Shown here in pieces: positions 1-10,400 of a DNA stretch of 18,863 nucleotides (position 1 is its first letter; the number at the start of each line of letters is the position of its first letter). The translations under genes were made by a program, and so were the position numbers. Location: assembly GCF_000720765.1 (NCBI RefSeq), contig NZ_JODC01000050.1, forward strand, positions 1-18,863, read 5' to 3'. Origin of the DNA: Streptomyces sp. NRRL S-646. Its GTDB lineage: Bacteria > Actinomycetota > Actinomycetes > Streptomycetales > Streptomycetaceae. A model generated the notes under the pieces. The model saw nothing but the letters and a program-made list of their open reading frames with translations. It was not told the DNA's origin and did not search any database.

Positions 1-1446
1 CCGTTGGATCCGGACGGCACGGTGCTGGTGACCGGTGGTACGGGTGGTCTGGGTGCGCTGGTGGCCCGGCACCTGGTGACCGAGCATGGAATCCGGCATC
101 TGCTGCTGGCGAGCCGACGCGGTCTGGAAGCTCCGGGTGCCGGTGAACTCGTCGCTGAACTCGCGGGGTTGGGTGCCGAGGTCGAGGTGGCGGCCCTGGA
201 CGTCGCGGATCGTGCGGCGCTGGCGGACATGCTCGCCGCCGTGCCCGCCGACAAGCCGTTGACGGCCGTGGTCCACACCGCGGGCATCGTCGATGACGGT
301 GTGGTCGCCTCCCTCACCCCGGACCGGCTGGCCAAGGTCATGCGCCCGAAGGCCGACGCGGTGGCACACCTGCACGAGCTGACCCGGGACGCCGACCTGT
401 CCGCGTTCGTGGTCTTCTCCTCCGTCGCCGGCACGTTCGGCAGCGCGGGGCAGGCCAACTACGCGGCTGCCAACGCCTTCCTCGACGGCTTCGCGGCCCT
501 GCGCCGGGCCGCCGGACTCCCCGCGGCGTCCCTCGCCTGGGGAGCGTGGGCGCCCGGCACGGGCATGACCGCCGAGCTGACCGAGGCGGACCTGCGACGC
601 ATGGCACGCGGCGGCATGCGGCCGCTCACCGCCGAGCAGGGCCTCGAACTCCTCGACACCGCCGGGCTCGTGTCCGCCGCGGCTCCCACGCACCGGGCGT
701 TGCTGCTGCCGGTGAACCTGGACCTCCAGGCGCTGCGGGCGCACGCCGAGGCCGTACCGCCGCTGCTGCGCGGCCTGGTGCGGGCACCGGCCCGACGGGC
801 CGCTCAGACGGCGGCCGGAGCCGGCGCGGAGCGGCAGGACCTCGGTGCCCAGTTGGCGGCGCTCGCGCCGGCCGACCGGGAGCAGTACCTCGTCGACCTG
901 GTCTGCGCCCAGGCGGCGGCCACCCTCGGCCACGCCTCGGCGGACGAGATCGAACCGGACCAGGCGTTCAAGGAGCTGGGCTTCGACTCGCTCACCGCCG
1001 TCGAACTGCGCAACCGGCTCAACGCGGCCACCAGGCTGCGGCTGCCGGCCACGCTGGTGTTCGACCATCCGACGCCGACGGTGCTGGCGGCGCAACTGCT
1101 TCAGGAGATCACCCTGCCGGAGGCGTCCGGCACGGGTGCGGGCGAGGGCCCGGGCGAAGCCGCGACAGCGGTGCCGCTCCTGGTCGAACTGGACCGGCTG
1201 GAGGCCGCGCTGGGCGCCGCCGCGGTCGGCGGGGACGACTACGCGACGATCACTTCCCGGCTGCAGCGGCTGACGGCGAAGTGGCAGGACATGGCAACGA
1301 AGGGCAGCGGTGCCGGACACGACAACGGCACCGGCTCCGGGGAACCCGGAGCGGCACTCGCCGACGTGGACGACGGGGAACTGGACTCCGTCGAGACGGC
1401 GGACGAGCTGTTCGACCTGATCGACAAAGAACTCGGGATGTCGTGA
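1..1446 (+). CDS. Type I modular PKS, C-terminal part (KR-ACP-docking), 5' partial
   Basis: The frame is open from base 1, so the start lies upstream; the TTG at 4 is only an internal codon. Counting codons from base 1, the KR Rossmann motif TGGTGGLG begins at codon 11 (31-54), VDD (the B-type LDD position) at codons 97-99, and the catalytic Tyr at codon 154 (460) within NYAAAN. An ACP follows at about 889-1104, with its phosphopantetheine Ser at 988-990 in GFDSL. A C-terminal docking segment ends at the TGA (1444-1446). The KR reduces the beta-keto group using NADPH and the ACP carries the chain. The KR is preceded by [13 protein letters not shown], like the ER-KR linker of module 2 downstream and unlike the linkers of the KR-only modules, so this module probably also has DH and ER upstream (inference). 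Gene B begins about 45 bases later. The family is certain; the identity of the product is unknown. Confidence 0.96.
   Translation, partial: PLDPDGTVLVTGGTGGLGALVARHLVTEHGIRHLLLASRRGLEAPGAGELVAELAGLGAEVEVAALDVADRAALADMLAAVPADKPLTAVVHTAGIVDDGVVASLTPDRLAKVMRPKADAVAHLHELTRDADLSAFVVFSSVAGTFGSAGQANYAAANAFLDGFAALRRAAGLPAASLAWGAWAPGTGMTAELTEADLRRMARGGMRPLTAEQGLELLDTAGLVSAAAPTHRALLLPVNLDLQALRAHAEAVPPLLRGLVRAPARRAAQTAAGAGAERQDLGAQLAALAPADREQYLVDLVCAQAAATLGHASADEIEPDQAFKELGFDSLTAVELRNRLNAATRLRLPATLVFDHPTPTVLAAQLLQEITLPEASGTGAGEGPGEAATAVPLLVELDRLEAALGAAAVGGDDYATITSRLQRLTAKWQDMATKGSGAGHDNGTGSGEPGAALADVDDGELDSVETADELFDLIDKELGMS
1171..1443 (+). other. C-terminal docking domain of PKS A
   Basis: After the ACP comes a helix-rich segment ([15 protein letters not shown], then [12 protein letters not shown]), a Gly/Ser/Glu-rich linker, and a terminal acidic helix containing [13 protein letters not shown]. 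This is the classic actinobacterial C-terminal docking architecture: a dimerising helical pair followed by the docking helix. It should pair with the N-terminal coiled coil of PKS B at 1510-1602 and pass the chain on. The assignment rests on motif recognition; partner specificity is inferred from gene order. Confidence 0.85.
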
Positions 1447-1476
1447 TCAGCCGCGGGAAACCGTTGGCATCGGCTC

Positions 1477-1481
1477 AGGGA
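1477..1481 (+). promoter_or_regulatory. Probable ribosome binding site of PKS B
   Basis: AGGGA lies 10 bases before GTG 1492 and 7 before TTG 1489. It is only one base from the earliest in-frame GTG at 1483, which is too close, so 1483 is disfavoured. ATG 1510 (before [11 protein letters not shown]) is the other credible start but lacks a good purine-rich site at normal spacing. The choice between 1492 and 1510 affects only six residues ahead of the docking helix. Confidence 0.5.
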
Positions 1482-1491
1482 TGTGGCGTTG

Positions 1492-4400
1492 GTGGCTGAA
1501 GACGACAAGATGGACGACAAGTACGTCGAGTACCTCAAGCGGTTGACCGCGGAGCTGCGGCAGACCCGCCGGCAGCTGCGCGACGCCGAGGGACGCGACC
1601 GGGAACCGATCGCGATCGTGGCGATGAGCTGCCGCTACCCCGGCGGGGTGGACAGCCCGGAAGAGCTGTGGCGGCTCGTCGACGAGGGCGGGGACGCCAT
1701 CTCCGGGTTCCCCGCCGACCGCGGCTGGGACGTCGAGGCGGGATACGACCCCGACCCCGACAAACCCGGCACCTTCTACGCGCTCGGCGGCGGATTCCTG
1801 CACGAGGCGTCCCGGTTCGACGCGGACTTCTTCGGGATCTCGCCGCGCGAGGCCCTCGCGATGGACCCGCAGCAGCGGCTGCTGCTGGAGATCTCCTGGG
1901 AGGCGTTCGAGCGGGCCGGCATCGATCCCGGCGCGGTGCGCGGCAGCAGCACCGGCGTCTTCGTCGGCGCCGCGACCTCCGGTTACGGGGCGGGGGTGAG
2001 CGAGTTCCCCGACGGTGTGCAGGGCCTGCTCCTCGCGGGCAACGCCACCTCGGTCGCCTCCGGCCGCATCGCCTACACCCTCGGCCTGGAAGGGCCCACC
2101 GTCACCGTCGACACAGCCTGCTCCTCCTCGCTGGTCGCCCTGCACTGGGCGTGTCAGGCGCTGCGCCGCGGCGAGTGCGACATGGCGCTCGCCGGCGGCG
2201 TGGCGGTGATGGCCACACCGGCGATGTTCTACGAGTTCAGCAGGCAGCGCGGGCTGGCCGCCGACGGCCGGTGCAAGGCGTTCTCCGACGACGCCGACGG
2301 CACCGGCTGGGCGGAGGGCGCGGGCATCCTGCTGGTGGAGCGACTGTCCGACGCCCGGCGCCTCGGGCACCCGGTGCTGGCCGTGGTCCGCGGAACCGCG
2401 ATCAACTCCGACGGCGCCTCCAACGGTCTCACCGCCCCCAACGGCCCCGCCCAGCAGCGGGTCATCCGCGCCGCCCTGGCGGGCGCGGGCCTTGCCCCCG
2501 CCGACGTGGACGCCGTCGACGCGCACGGCACCGGTACCTCGCTCGGTGACCCCATCGAGGCGCAGGCCCTGCTCGCCGCCTACGGCCAGGACCGCGAACA
2601 GCCGCTGTGGCTGGGCTCGTTGAAGTCCAACATCGGGCACACGCAGTCGGCCGCGGGTGTCGGCAGCATCATCAAGATGGTCGAGGCGATGCGGCACGGA
2701 GTGCTGCCGCGCACCTTGCACGTGTCCGAGCCGTCCCGGCACGTCGACTGGTCGGCGGGCGCGGTGCGCCTGCTCACCGAGCCGGTCGAGTGGCCCGGGA
2801 CGGACCGTCCGCGCCGCGCCGCTGTGTCGTCGTTCGGCATCAGCGGCACCAACGCGCACGCCGTCATCGAGCAGGCCCCCGCGCCCGAAGCCGAACCCGC
2901 CGAGCCTGCCGCGGACTCCGCGGCCCCGGCCGCCGAGCCCCGCACCCTGCCCGTCGTGCCGTGGCCGGTGTCCGCGCGCAGCGAGGAGGGGCTGCGGGCG
3001 CAGGCCGCCCGGCTGCTGGCCCGGCTGCGCGAGCAGCCCGAGCCGCCGCGTGCACTGGACGTCGGCCACGCGCTCGCCACCACCCGGGCCGCCCTGGAGC
3101 ACCGGGCGATCGTCCTCGCCGCCGACCACGACACCGCCGTACGGGAACTGACCGCGCTCGCCGAGGGCACCCCGGGCACCGCGACCGTCCACGGCCGCAC
3201 CGTGCGCGGCGCCACCGCCTTCCTGTTCGCCGGCCAGGGCTCCCAACGGCTCGGCATGGGCCGGGAGCTGTACGAGACGTACCCGGTCTTCGCCGAGGCC
3301 TTCGACGCGGTGGACGCCGAACTGCCGTTCAGCCTGCGGGAGATCGTCTTCGGTGATGACGCGGATCGGCTGAAGCGCACCGAATACGCCCAGCCCGCGC
3401 TCTTCGCCCTCGAAGTCGCCCTCTTCCGGCTGCTGGAGGCGTGGGGCGTCACCCCGAAGTTCCTGCTGGGTCACTCCGTCGGCGAGCTGGCCGCCGCCCA
3501 TGTCGCGGGCGTGTGGTCCCTCGCGGACGCCTGCCGGCTCGTGGTGGCGCGTGGCCGGCTGATGCAGGCGCTTCCGGCGGGCGGCGCCATGGCCGCGCTC
3601 CAGGCGACCGAGGAGGAGGTGCTGCCCCTGCTGAACGACCGGGTCGGCATCGCCGCCGTCAACGGCCCCCGCGCGGTGGTGATCTCCGGCGCCGCCGACG
3701 CCGTGGAGGAGGCGGCCGCGCACTTGCGCGCCCAGGACCGCAAGGTGACGGCCCTGCGGGTCAGCCACGCCTTCCACTCCCCGCTGATGGAGCCCATGCT
3801 CCAGGAGTTCCGCGAGGTCGCCGAGAGCGTCACCTACCACACGCCCCGTCTGACGATCGTCTCCGACGTGACCGGCGACACCGCCCGCCCGGCCGACCTG
3901 TGCTCGCCCGACTACTGGGTCCGGCACGTCCGTGAACCCGTCCGCTTCGCCGACGGGATACGGCTGCTGGCGGGGCGCCGGGTGGCCCGCTTCGTCGAGC
4001 TGGGCCCCGACGGCACCCTCACCGCCCTCGCCCAGGACTGCCTGCCGGGCGACGCGGTGTCGGCCGTGCCCACCCTGCGCAAGGACCGGCCCGAGCCCGC
4101 CGCGCTGATGGCCGCGGTCGCCGGCGCGTTCGCCCACGGGGCGCCGGTCGACTGGCCGGCCGTCTTCGCGGGGACCGGCGCCCGCGCCGTGGAGCTGCCC
4201 ACGTACGCCTTCCGCCGTGAACGGTACTGGCTGGAGCCGACCCCGCCCGGCACGGCGGCCGCCGAGGAGACCGGCGGCGGGGACGCGCGGTTCTGGACGG
4301 CCGTCGAGAAGGAGGACATCACCGCCCTCGCCGACACGCTGGACGTCGACGAGGGGCTCGTCCGTCCCCTGGTACCCGCTCTGTCGTCGTGGTGGCGCGG

Positions 4401-7400
4401 ACGGCGCGAGCTCGGGCGGGTGGACGGGCTGCGCTACCGCGTCGGATGGCAGCCGCTCGACCCGGGTGCCGACACCCCGCTCACCGGCCGCTGGCTCGTC
4501 GCCGTCCCCTCCGGCACGGCCGACGACGCCCGGGTCCGTACCGTGAGCGACGCGCTCGCGGCACGCGGCGCCGAACCCGTGCCGTGGGAGTACGCCCCCG
4601 ACGAGGAGCGGGAAGCGCTGGCCGCCCGGCTGGCCGGCCTCGGCGCCCTCGCGGGCATCCTGGCCCTGCCGTCCGGCATCGACGGGGAACTGTCCCCGGC
4701 GGACTTCCTGTTCCGCACGGTACGGCTCGTGCAGGCCCTCGGCGACGCCCAGCTGACCGCCCCGCTGTGGCTGGCCACCCAAGGCGCGGTGGCCACCGCA
4801 CGCTCCGACGCCGCCCCCGAACCGTCCCAGGCCGCCCTGTGGGGCCTGGGACGAGTGGCCGCACTGGAGTTGTCCGACCGGTGGGGCGGCCTCGTCGACC
4901 TGCCGCGGACCCTGGACCGGCGGGCCGCGGGACGGCTCACCGCGGTGCTGGCCCGGCCCGGCGACGAGGACCAGCTCGCCGTGCGCGCCTCCGGCGTCTT
5001 CGTACGACGTCTGTCGCGCGCCGAGGAGCAGCCCGCCCCGCAGACCGGCGCGAGCGGCTGGCAGCCCCGCGGCACGGTCCTGATCACCGGGGGCACCGGC
5101 GCGCTGGGCGCCCGGGTCGCCCGCTGGGCCGCCGAGCAGGGCGCGGAGCACCTCGTCCTGACCGGCCGCCGCGGCCCCGACGCCCCCGGCGCCGCCGAAC
5201 TGACGGCCCACCTCACCGCGCTCGGCGCCCGCGTCACGATCGAGGCGTGCGACGTCGCCGACCGCGCCGCCGTCGAGCGGCTGCTCGGCCGCCACACCGT
5301 CGACGCCGTCGTCCACGCGGCGGGCGTCACCGACACCCTGCCCCTGCCCGGCCTCGACACCGACCGCTTCCGCTCGGTCCTCGCCGCCAAGGCGCACGGC
5401 GCCGCCCACCTCGACGCCGTACTGCGCGACCAGGGCGACCGCCCGCTCGACGCGTTCGTGCTGTTCTCCTCCATCGCCGGCGTGTGGGGCAGCGGAGGCC
5501 AGACCGCCTACGCCGCCGCCAACGCCTACCTCGACGGCCTGGCCGAACAACGGCGCGCCCGCGGCGCCACCGCCACCTCCGTCGCCTGGGGACCCTGGGC
5601 CGAGGGCGGCATGGCCGCCGAGGACGGAGCCGAGGAATACCTGCGCCGACGCGGCCTCGCCGCCCTCGACCCCGACACCGCGCTGGCCGCGCTGCGCCGC
5701 ATCCTCCAGCAGGACGGCACCGGGCAGGTCGTCGCCGACGTCGACTGGACCCGGTTCACCCCCGGCTTCACCAGCACCCGCCCCAGCCCCCTGCTCACCG
5801 GCCTGCCCGAGGCGCGGGAAGCGCTGCGCACCGGGCAGAGCGGCGCGGAAGACGACGCGGCGGGCACGGCACTGAAGCAGCGCCTCACGGGCCGCCCGGC
5901 CGCCGAACGCACCCGCGCACTCCTGGAGTTGATCCGCACCCACGCCGCCGCGGTCCTCGGCCACGCCGACGCCCGGCTGCTGGAGACCCGGCGCGCCTTC
6001 CGCGACTCGGGCTTCGACTCCCTCACCGCCGTCGAACTGCGCAACCGCCTCACCACCGAGACCGGCCTCGCGCTGCCCGCCACGCTGGTCTTCGACCACC
6101 CCACGCCCGTCGACCTCGCCGCCTTCGTCCACGGCGAGATGTTCGGCGAGCCCGAGCGCGGCACCGCGGACACCGCGTCCGGCGCGGGCCGCCGGGACCG
6201 CTCGGCCGACGACCCGATCGTCATCGTCGGCATGGGCTGCCGCCTGCCCGGCGACGTGACCGGCCCCGACGAGCTGTGGGACCTGGTCGCCGCCGCACGA
6301 GACGCCGTCGCCGAGTTCCCCGCCGACCGCGGCTGGGACCTCGACGCCCTCTACCACCCCGAACCCGGCCGCCCCGGCACCAGCTACACCCGGCACGGCG
6401 GATTCCTCACCGGCGTCGGCGACTTCGACCCCGCCTTCTTCGGCATCTCGCCGCGCGAAGCCGTCGCCATGGACCCGCAGCAGCGGCTGCTGCTGGAGAC
6501 CTCCTGGGAGGCGCTGGAACGCGCCGCCATCGCCCCCGGTGGCCTGCGCGGCAGCCGTACCGGCGTGTTCATGGGCTCGAACGGCCAGGACTATCCCGCG
6601 CTGCTGCTCAGCACACCCGACGCCGGCGACGGCTACCTCGGCACCGGCAACGCGGCCGCTGTGGTCTCCGGCCGCATCGCCTACGTCCTCGGCCTAGAAG
6701 GACCCACCCTCACCGTCGACACCGCCTGCTCCTCGTCCCTGGTCGCCCTCCACCTTGCGGTGCAGGCGCTCCGGGCGGGCGAGTGCGACCTCGCCCTGGC
6801 CGGCGGCGTCACCGTCATGTCGACTCCCGGCGCCTTCCTGGAGTTCAGCCGCCAGCGCGGGCTCGCGGCGGACGGCCGGTGCAAGGCGTTCTCCGACGAG
6901 GCCGACGGCACCGGCTGGGCCGAGGGCGTGGGTGTGCTCGTGGTGGAGAGGCTCTCCGACGCGCGCCGTCATGGCCATCCGGTGCTGGCGGTGGTGGCCG
7001 GTTCCGCGGTCAACCAGGACGGCGCCAGCAACGGCCTGACCGCGCCGAACGGTCCCGCCCAGCAGCGGGTGATCCGCGCCGCGCTGTCGGATGCCGGACT
7101 CGCCCCGGCCGACGTGGACGCGGTGGAGGCGCACGGCACCGGTACGACGCTGGGCGACCCGATCGAGGCCCAGGCGCTGCTCGCCACGTACGGCCAGGAC
7201 CGCGAACGGCCCCTGTGGCTCGGCTCGTTGAAGTCCAACATCGGCCACACCCAGGCCGCGGCCGGTGTCGCCGGCATCATCAAGATGGTGCAGGCCATGC
7301 GGCACGGCCTGCTGCCGTCCACCCTGCACGCCGATGTCCCCAGCACCCACGTGGACTGGTCGGCGGGCGCCGTGGAACTGCTCACCGAGAGCACGGAATG

Positions 7401-10400
7401 GCCCAGCGCGGACCGTCCGCGCCGCGCGGGAATCTCGGCATTCGGCGTGTCCGGTACCAACGCGCACGTCATCGTCGAACAGGCGCAGGAGGCGGAGCAG
7501 GCGCAGGGCACCGAGCCCACGGCCCTGCCGGCCGCCGACACCGGGATCGGCGGCCCCCTGCCCTGGGTGATCTCCGGATCCACGGAGGACGCCCTGCGCG
7601 AGCAGGCCGAACGGCTCCTGGCCCACGCCGACGCCAGGCTCGATCTCGCCACCGTGGACCTCGGCCTCTCGCTGGCCACCACCCGCACGGCGTTCGACCA
7701 CCGTGCCGTCGTGCTGGGCGCCGACCGGGAGGAGCTGCTGTCCGTCCTCTCGTCCCTGGTCATGGACGAGCCCGCCCCCGGCGTTGTCACCGGGCGCGCA
7801 CAGGCCGAAGGCCGCACGGCGTTCCTGTTCGCCGGTCAGGGCTCGCAACGCCTCGGCATGGGCCGCGAGTTGTACGACACCTACCCGGTGTTCGCCGACG
7901 CCTTCGACGGCGCCTGCGCGCATCTGGACGCGGAACTGCCGCGCCCGCTGCGGGAGGTGGTGTTCGGTGACGACGCGGAGCGGCTGAACCGGACCGAGTA
8001 CGCCCAGCCCGCCCTGTTCGCCCTGGAAGTGGCGCTGTTCCGGCTGCTGGAGTCGTGGGGTGTGCGTCCGGATGTGCTGGCAGGGCACTCGATCGGTGAG
8101 ATCGCGGCGGCGCATGTGGCCGGTGTGTGGTCGCTGGCGGACGCCTGCCGTCTGGTGGTGGCGCGGGGCCGGTTGATGCAGGCCCTCCCGTCCGGCGGTG
8201 CGATGGTCGCGCTGCAGGCCACCGAGGAGGAGGTGCTGCCGCTGCTCGGCGACCGTGTGGGCATCGCCGCCGTCAACGGCCCCCGGGCCGTGGTTGTCGC
8301 GGGCGCCGCCGACGCCGTCGAGGAGATCGCGGCACACTTCCGTGCCCAGGACCGGAAGGTCACGGCCCTGCGGGTCAGCCATGCCTTCCACTCGCCGCTG
8401 ATGGAGCCGATGCTGGCCGAGTTCCGCACGGTGGCCGAGGGACTGTCGTACGAGCAGCCGCGGCTGCCCCTCGTCTCCACCGTGACCGGGCAGACCTCCA
8501 CCGCCGAGGAACTGTGCTCCCCGGACCACTGGGTCCGCCACGTCCGCCAGGCGGTCCGCTTCTCCGACGCCGTACATGCCCTGGAGGCGGAGGGCGTCAC
8601 CCGGTTCCTGGAATTGGGACCTGACGGCACGCTCACCGCGCTGGCCCACGCCTCGCTCGCCGACGGCGAACCGGTGGCGGTCCCGGCCCTGCGCCCCGAC
8701 CGCCCCGAGCCTGCGACGCTGCTCACGGCGACCGCGAACCTCTTCGCCCACGGCGCCGAGGTCACCTGGTCCGCGTTCTACCCCGCGGCGCGCGCCGTCG
8801 AGCTGCCCACCTACGCCTTCCAGCACGGCCGTTTCTGGCCACGTGTGACAGGCGCCCACCTCGGCGACCTGCGCTCGGCCGGTCTGTCCGCCGCCGGTCA
8901 CCCGCTGCTCGGCGCCGCCGTCACCCTCGCGGACAGCGGGGCCGCCGTCTTCACCGGGCGGCTCTCCGCCCAACTCCAGCCATGGCTGGCGGAACACGTC
9001 GTCTCCGGTTCCGTCCTGCTGCCCGGCACCGCCTTCCTGGAGCTCGCCCTGCACGCGGCGGACCGTGTCGGCTGCGGTCAGGTCGAGGAACTCACCCTGC
9101 ACACCCCCCTGGTGCTGCCCGACCGCGGAGCCGTCCAGCTCCAGGTCACCGTCGGCGCCCCGGACCCCTCCGGGCGCCGCGAGATCGGCGTGTACTCCCG
9201 CCCCGCGGCCGGCTCCGACACGGACGACCCCGACGCCGAGCCGTGGATCCAGCACGCGAGCGGCACCCTGCTGCCCGAGGCCGCCGCGCCGGCCACGGAA
9301 GCGGACGCACGACCGCCCGCCGACGCCGTCGAGGTCCCCACGGACACCCTCTACGAGCGGCTGGCGGACACCGGCCTGTCCTACGGGCCGCTGTTCCGCG
9401 GACTGACCTCCGTCCGGCAGCACGGCGACGACCTGTTCGCCGAGGCGGTCCTCCCCGACGAGTCCGCCCCGGACGCCCGCCGCTACGGCGTCCACCCGGC
9501 CCTGCTGGACTCGGTGCTGCACGCCCTCGGCGTGGCCCCGACGACCGCCGACGGCGGCGACGCGTCCGCCCCGGGGCTGCCGTTCTCGTGGGCGGGCGTC
9601 ACCCTCCACGCGACCGGCGCGTCCCGCCTCCACGCCCGCTTGCGCGTCACCGGCTCCGGTTCGGTCACTGTCGACCTCGCCGACCCGTCCGGCGCGCCCG
9701 TAGCCACCGTGGAATCCCTCACGCTGCGCGCGCTCACCGCACCGCCCGCCGACACGACGGCAACCGGTCACACCGCACTGCTGCACCGCGTCGACTGGAC
9801 ACCTCTCCCGCTCGACGCGCCCGCCGACGACATGCGGAACTCGACCGCCTCGGCCCTCACGGCGTCTCTGCCGATGTCCCTGCCGACGTCTCTCCCGACG
9901 ACCGAAGTCACCGGGGGAGAGGACGCGCTGATACGCGTGGAACTCCCGGCCGGCGACCCCGCGGAGGCAGCGCACACAGCCACGGCGAACGTTCTGGAGC
10001 TGGTGCGTGCCTGGCTGGCGGAGGAGCGGTTCGAGGGTGCCCGTCTGGTGGTGATCACCGAAGGGGCCGTGGCGCTCGATGAGAGGGCCTCGGATCCGGC
10101 TCTGGCGGCGGTGTGGGGTCTGGTGCGGGCGGCTCGGGCGGAGAACCCGGGGCGGTTCGCGCTGGTCGATATGGACGGTACGGACGAGTCCTGGGCGGTC
10201 CTCCCGGCCGCGCTGTCCTCCGGCGAGGCCGAAGTCGCCGTACGCGCAGGTGTCGCCTTCACCCCGCGTCTGGGCCGGGCCACCTCGGGACGTGAACTCG
10301 CGCTTCCCGCAGGGGAGTCGGCCTGGCGCCTGGACATCGTGGAGAAGGGCACGCTGGAAGGGCTCGCGCTGCGCCCGGTCCCGGAGGCGGAGGCCGAGCT

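Noticed and set aside
1447..1491. Terminator or promoter between PKS A and PKS B
   Set aside because: Only a weak 5-base complementarity (AGCCG/CGGCT) is present, with no T-tract and no -10/-35-like pair; the gap fits an operon.
1447..6396. Antisense open frame of about 1650 codons, and others at 6694-10878, 11777-13726, 15128-16984 and 17265-18758
   Set aside because: They lie opposite well-supported PKS domains, are rich in Gly/Arg/Val/Gln with no recognisable domain, and arise because stop codons are rare in very GC-rich DNA.
4389..7970. Long +2/+3-type open frame on the sense strand inside PKS B
   Set aside because: The translation is Arg/Pro/Gly-rich low-complexity sequence overlapping intact KS, AT, KR and ACP motifs in frame 1; it is a shadow frame.
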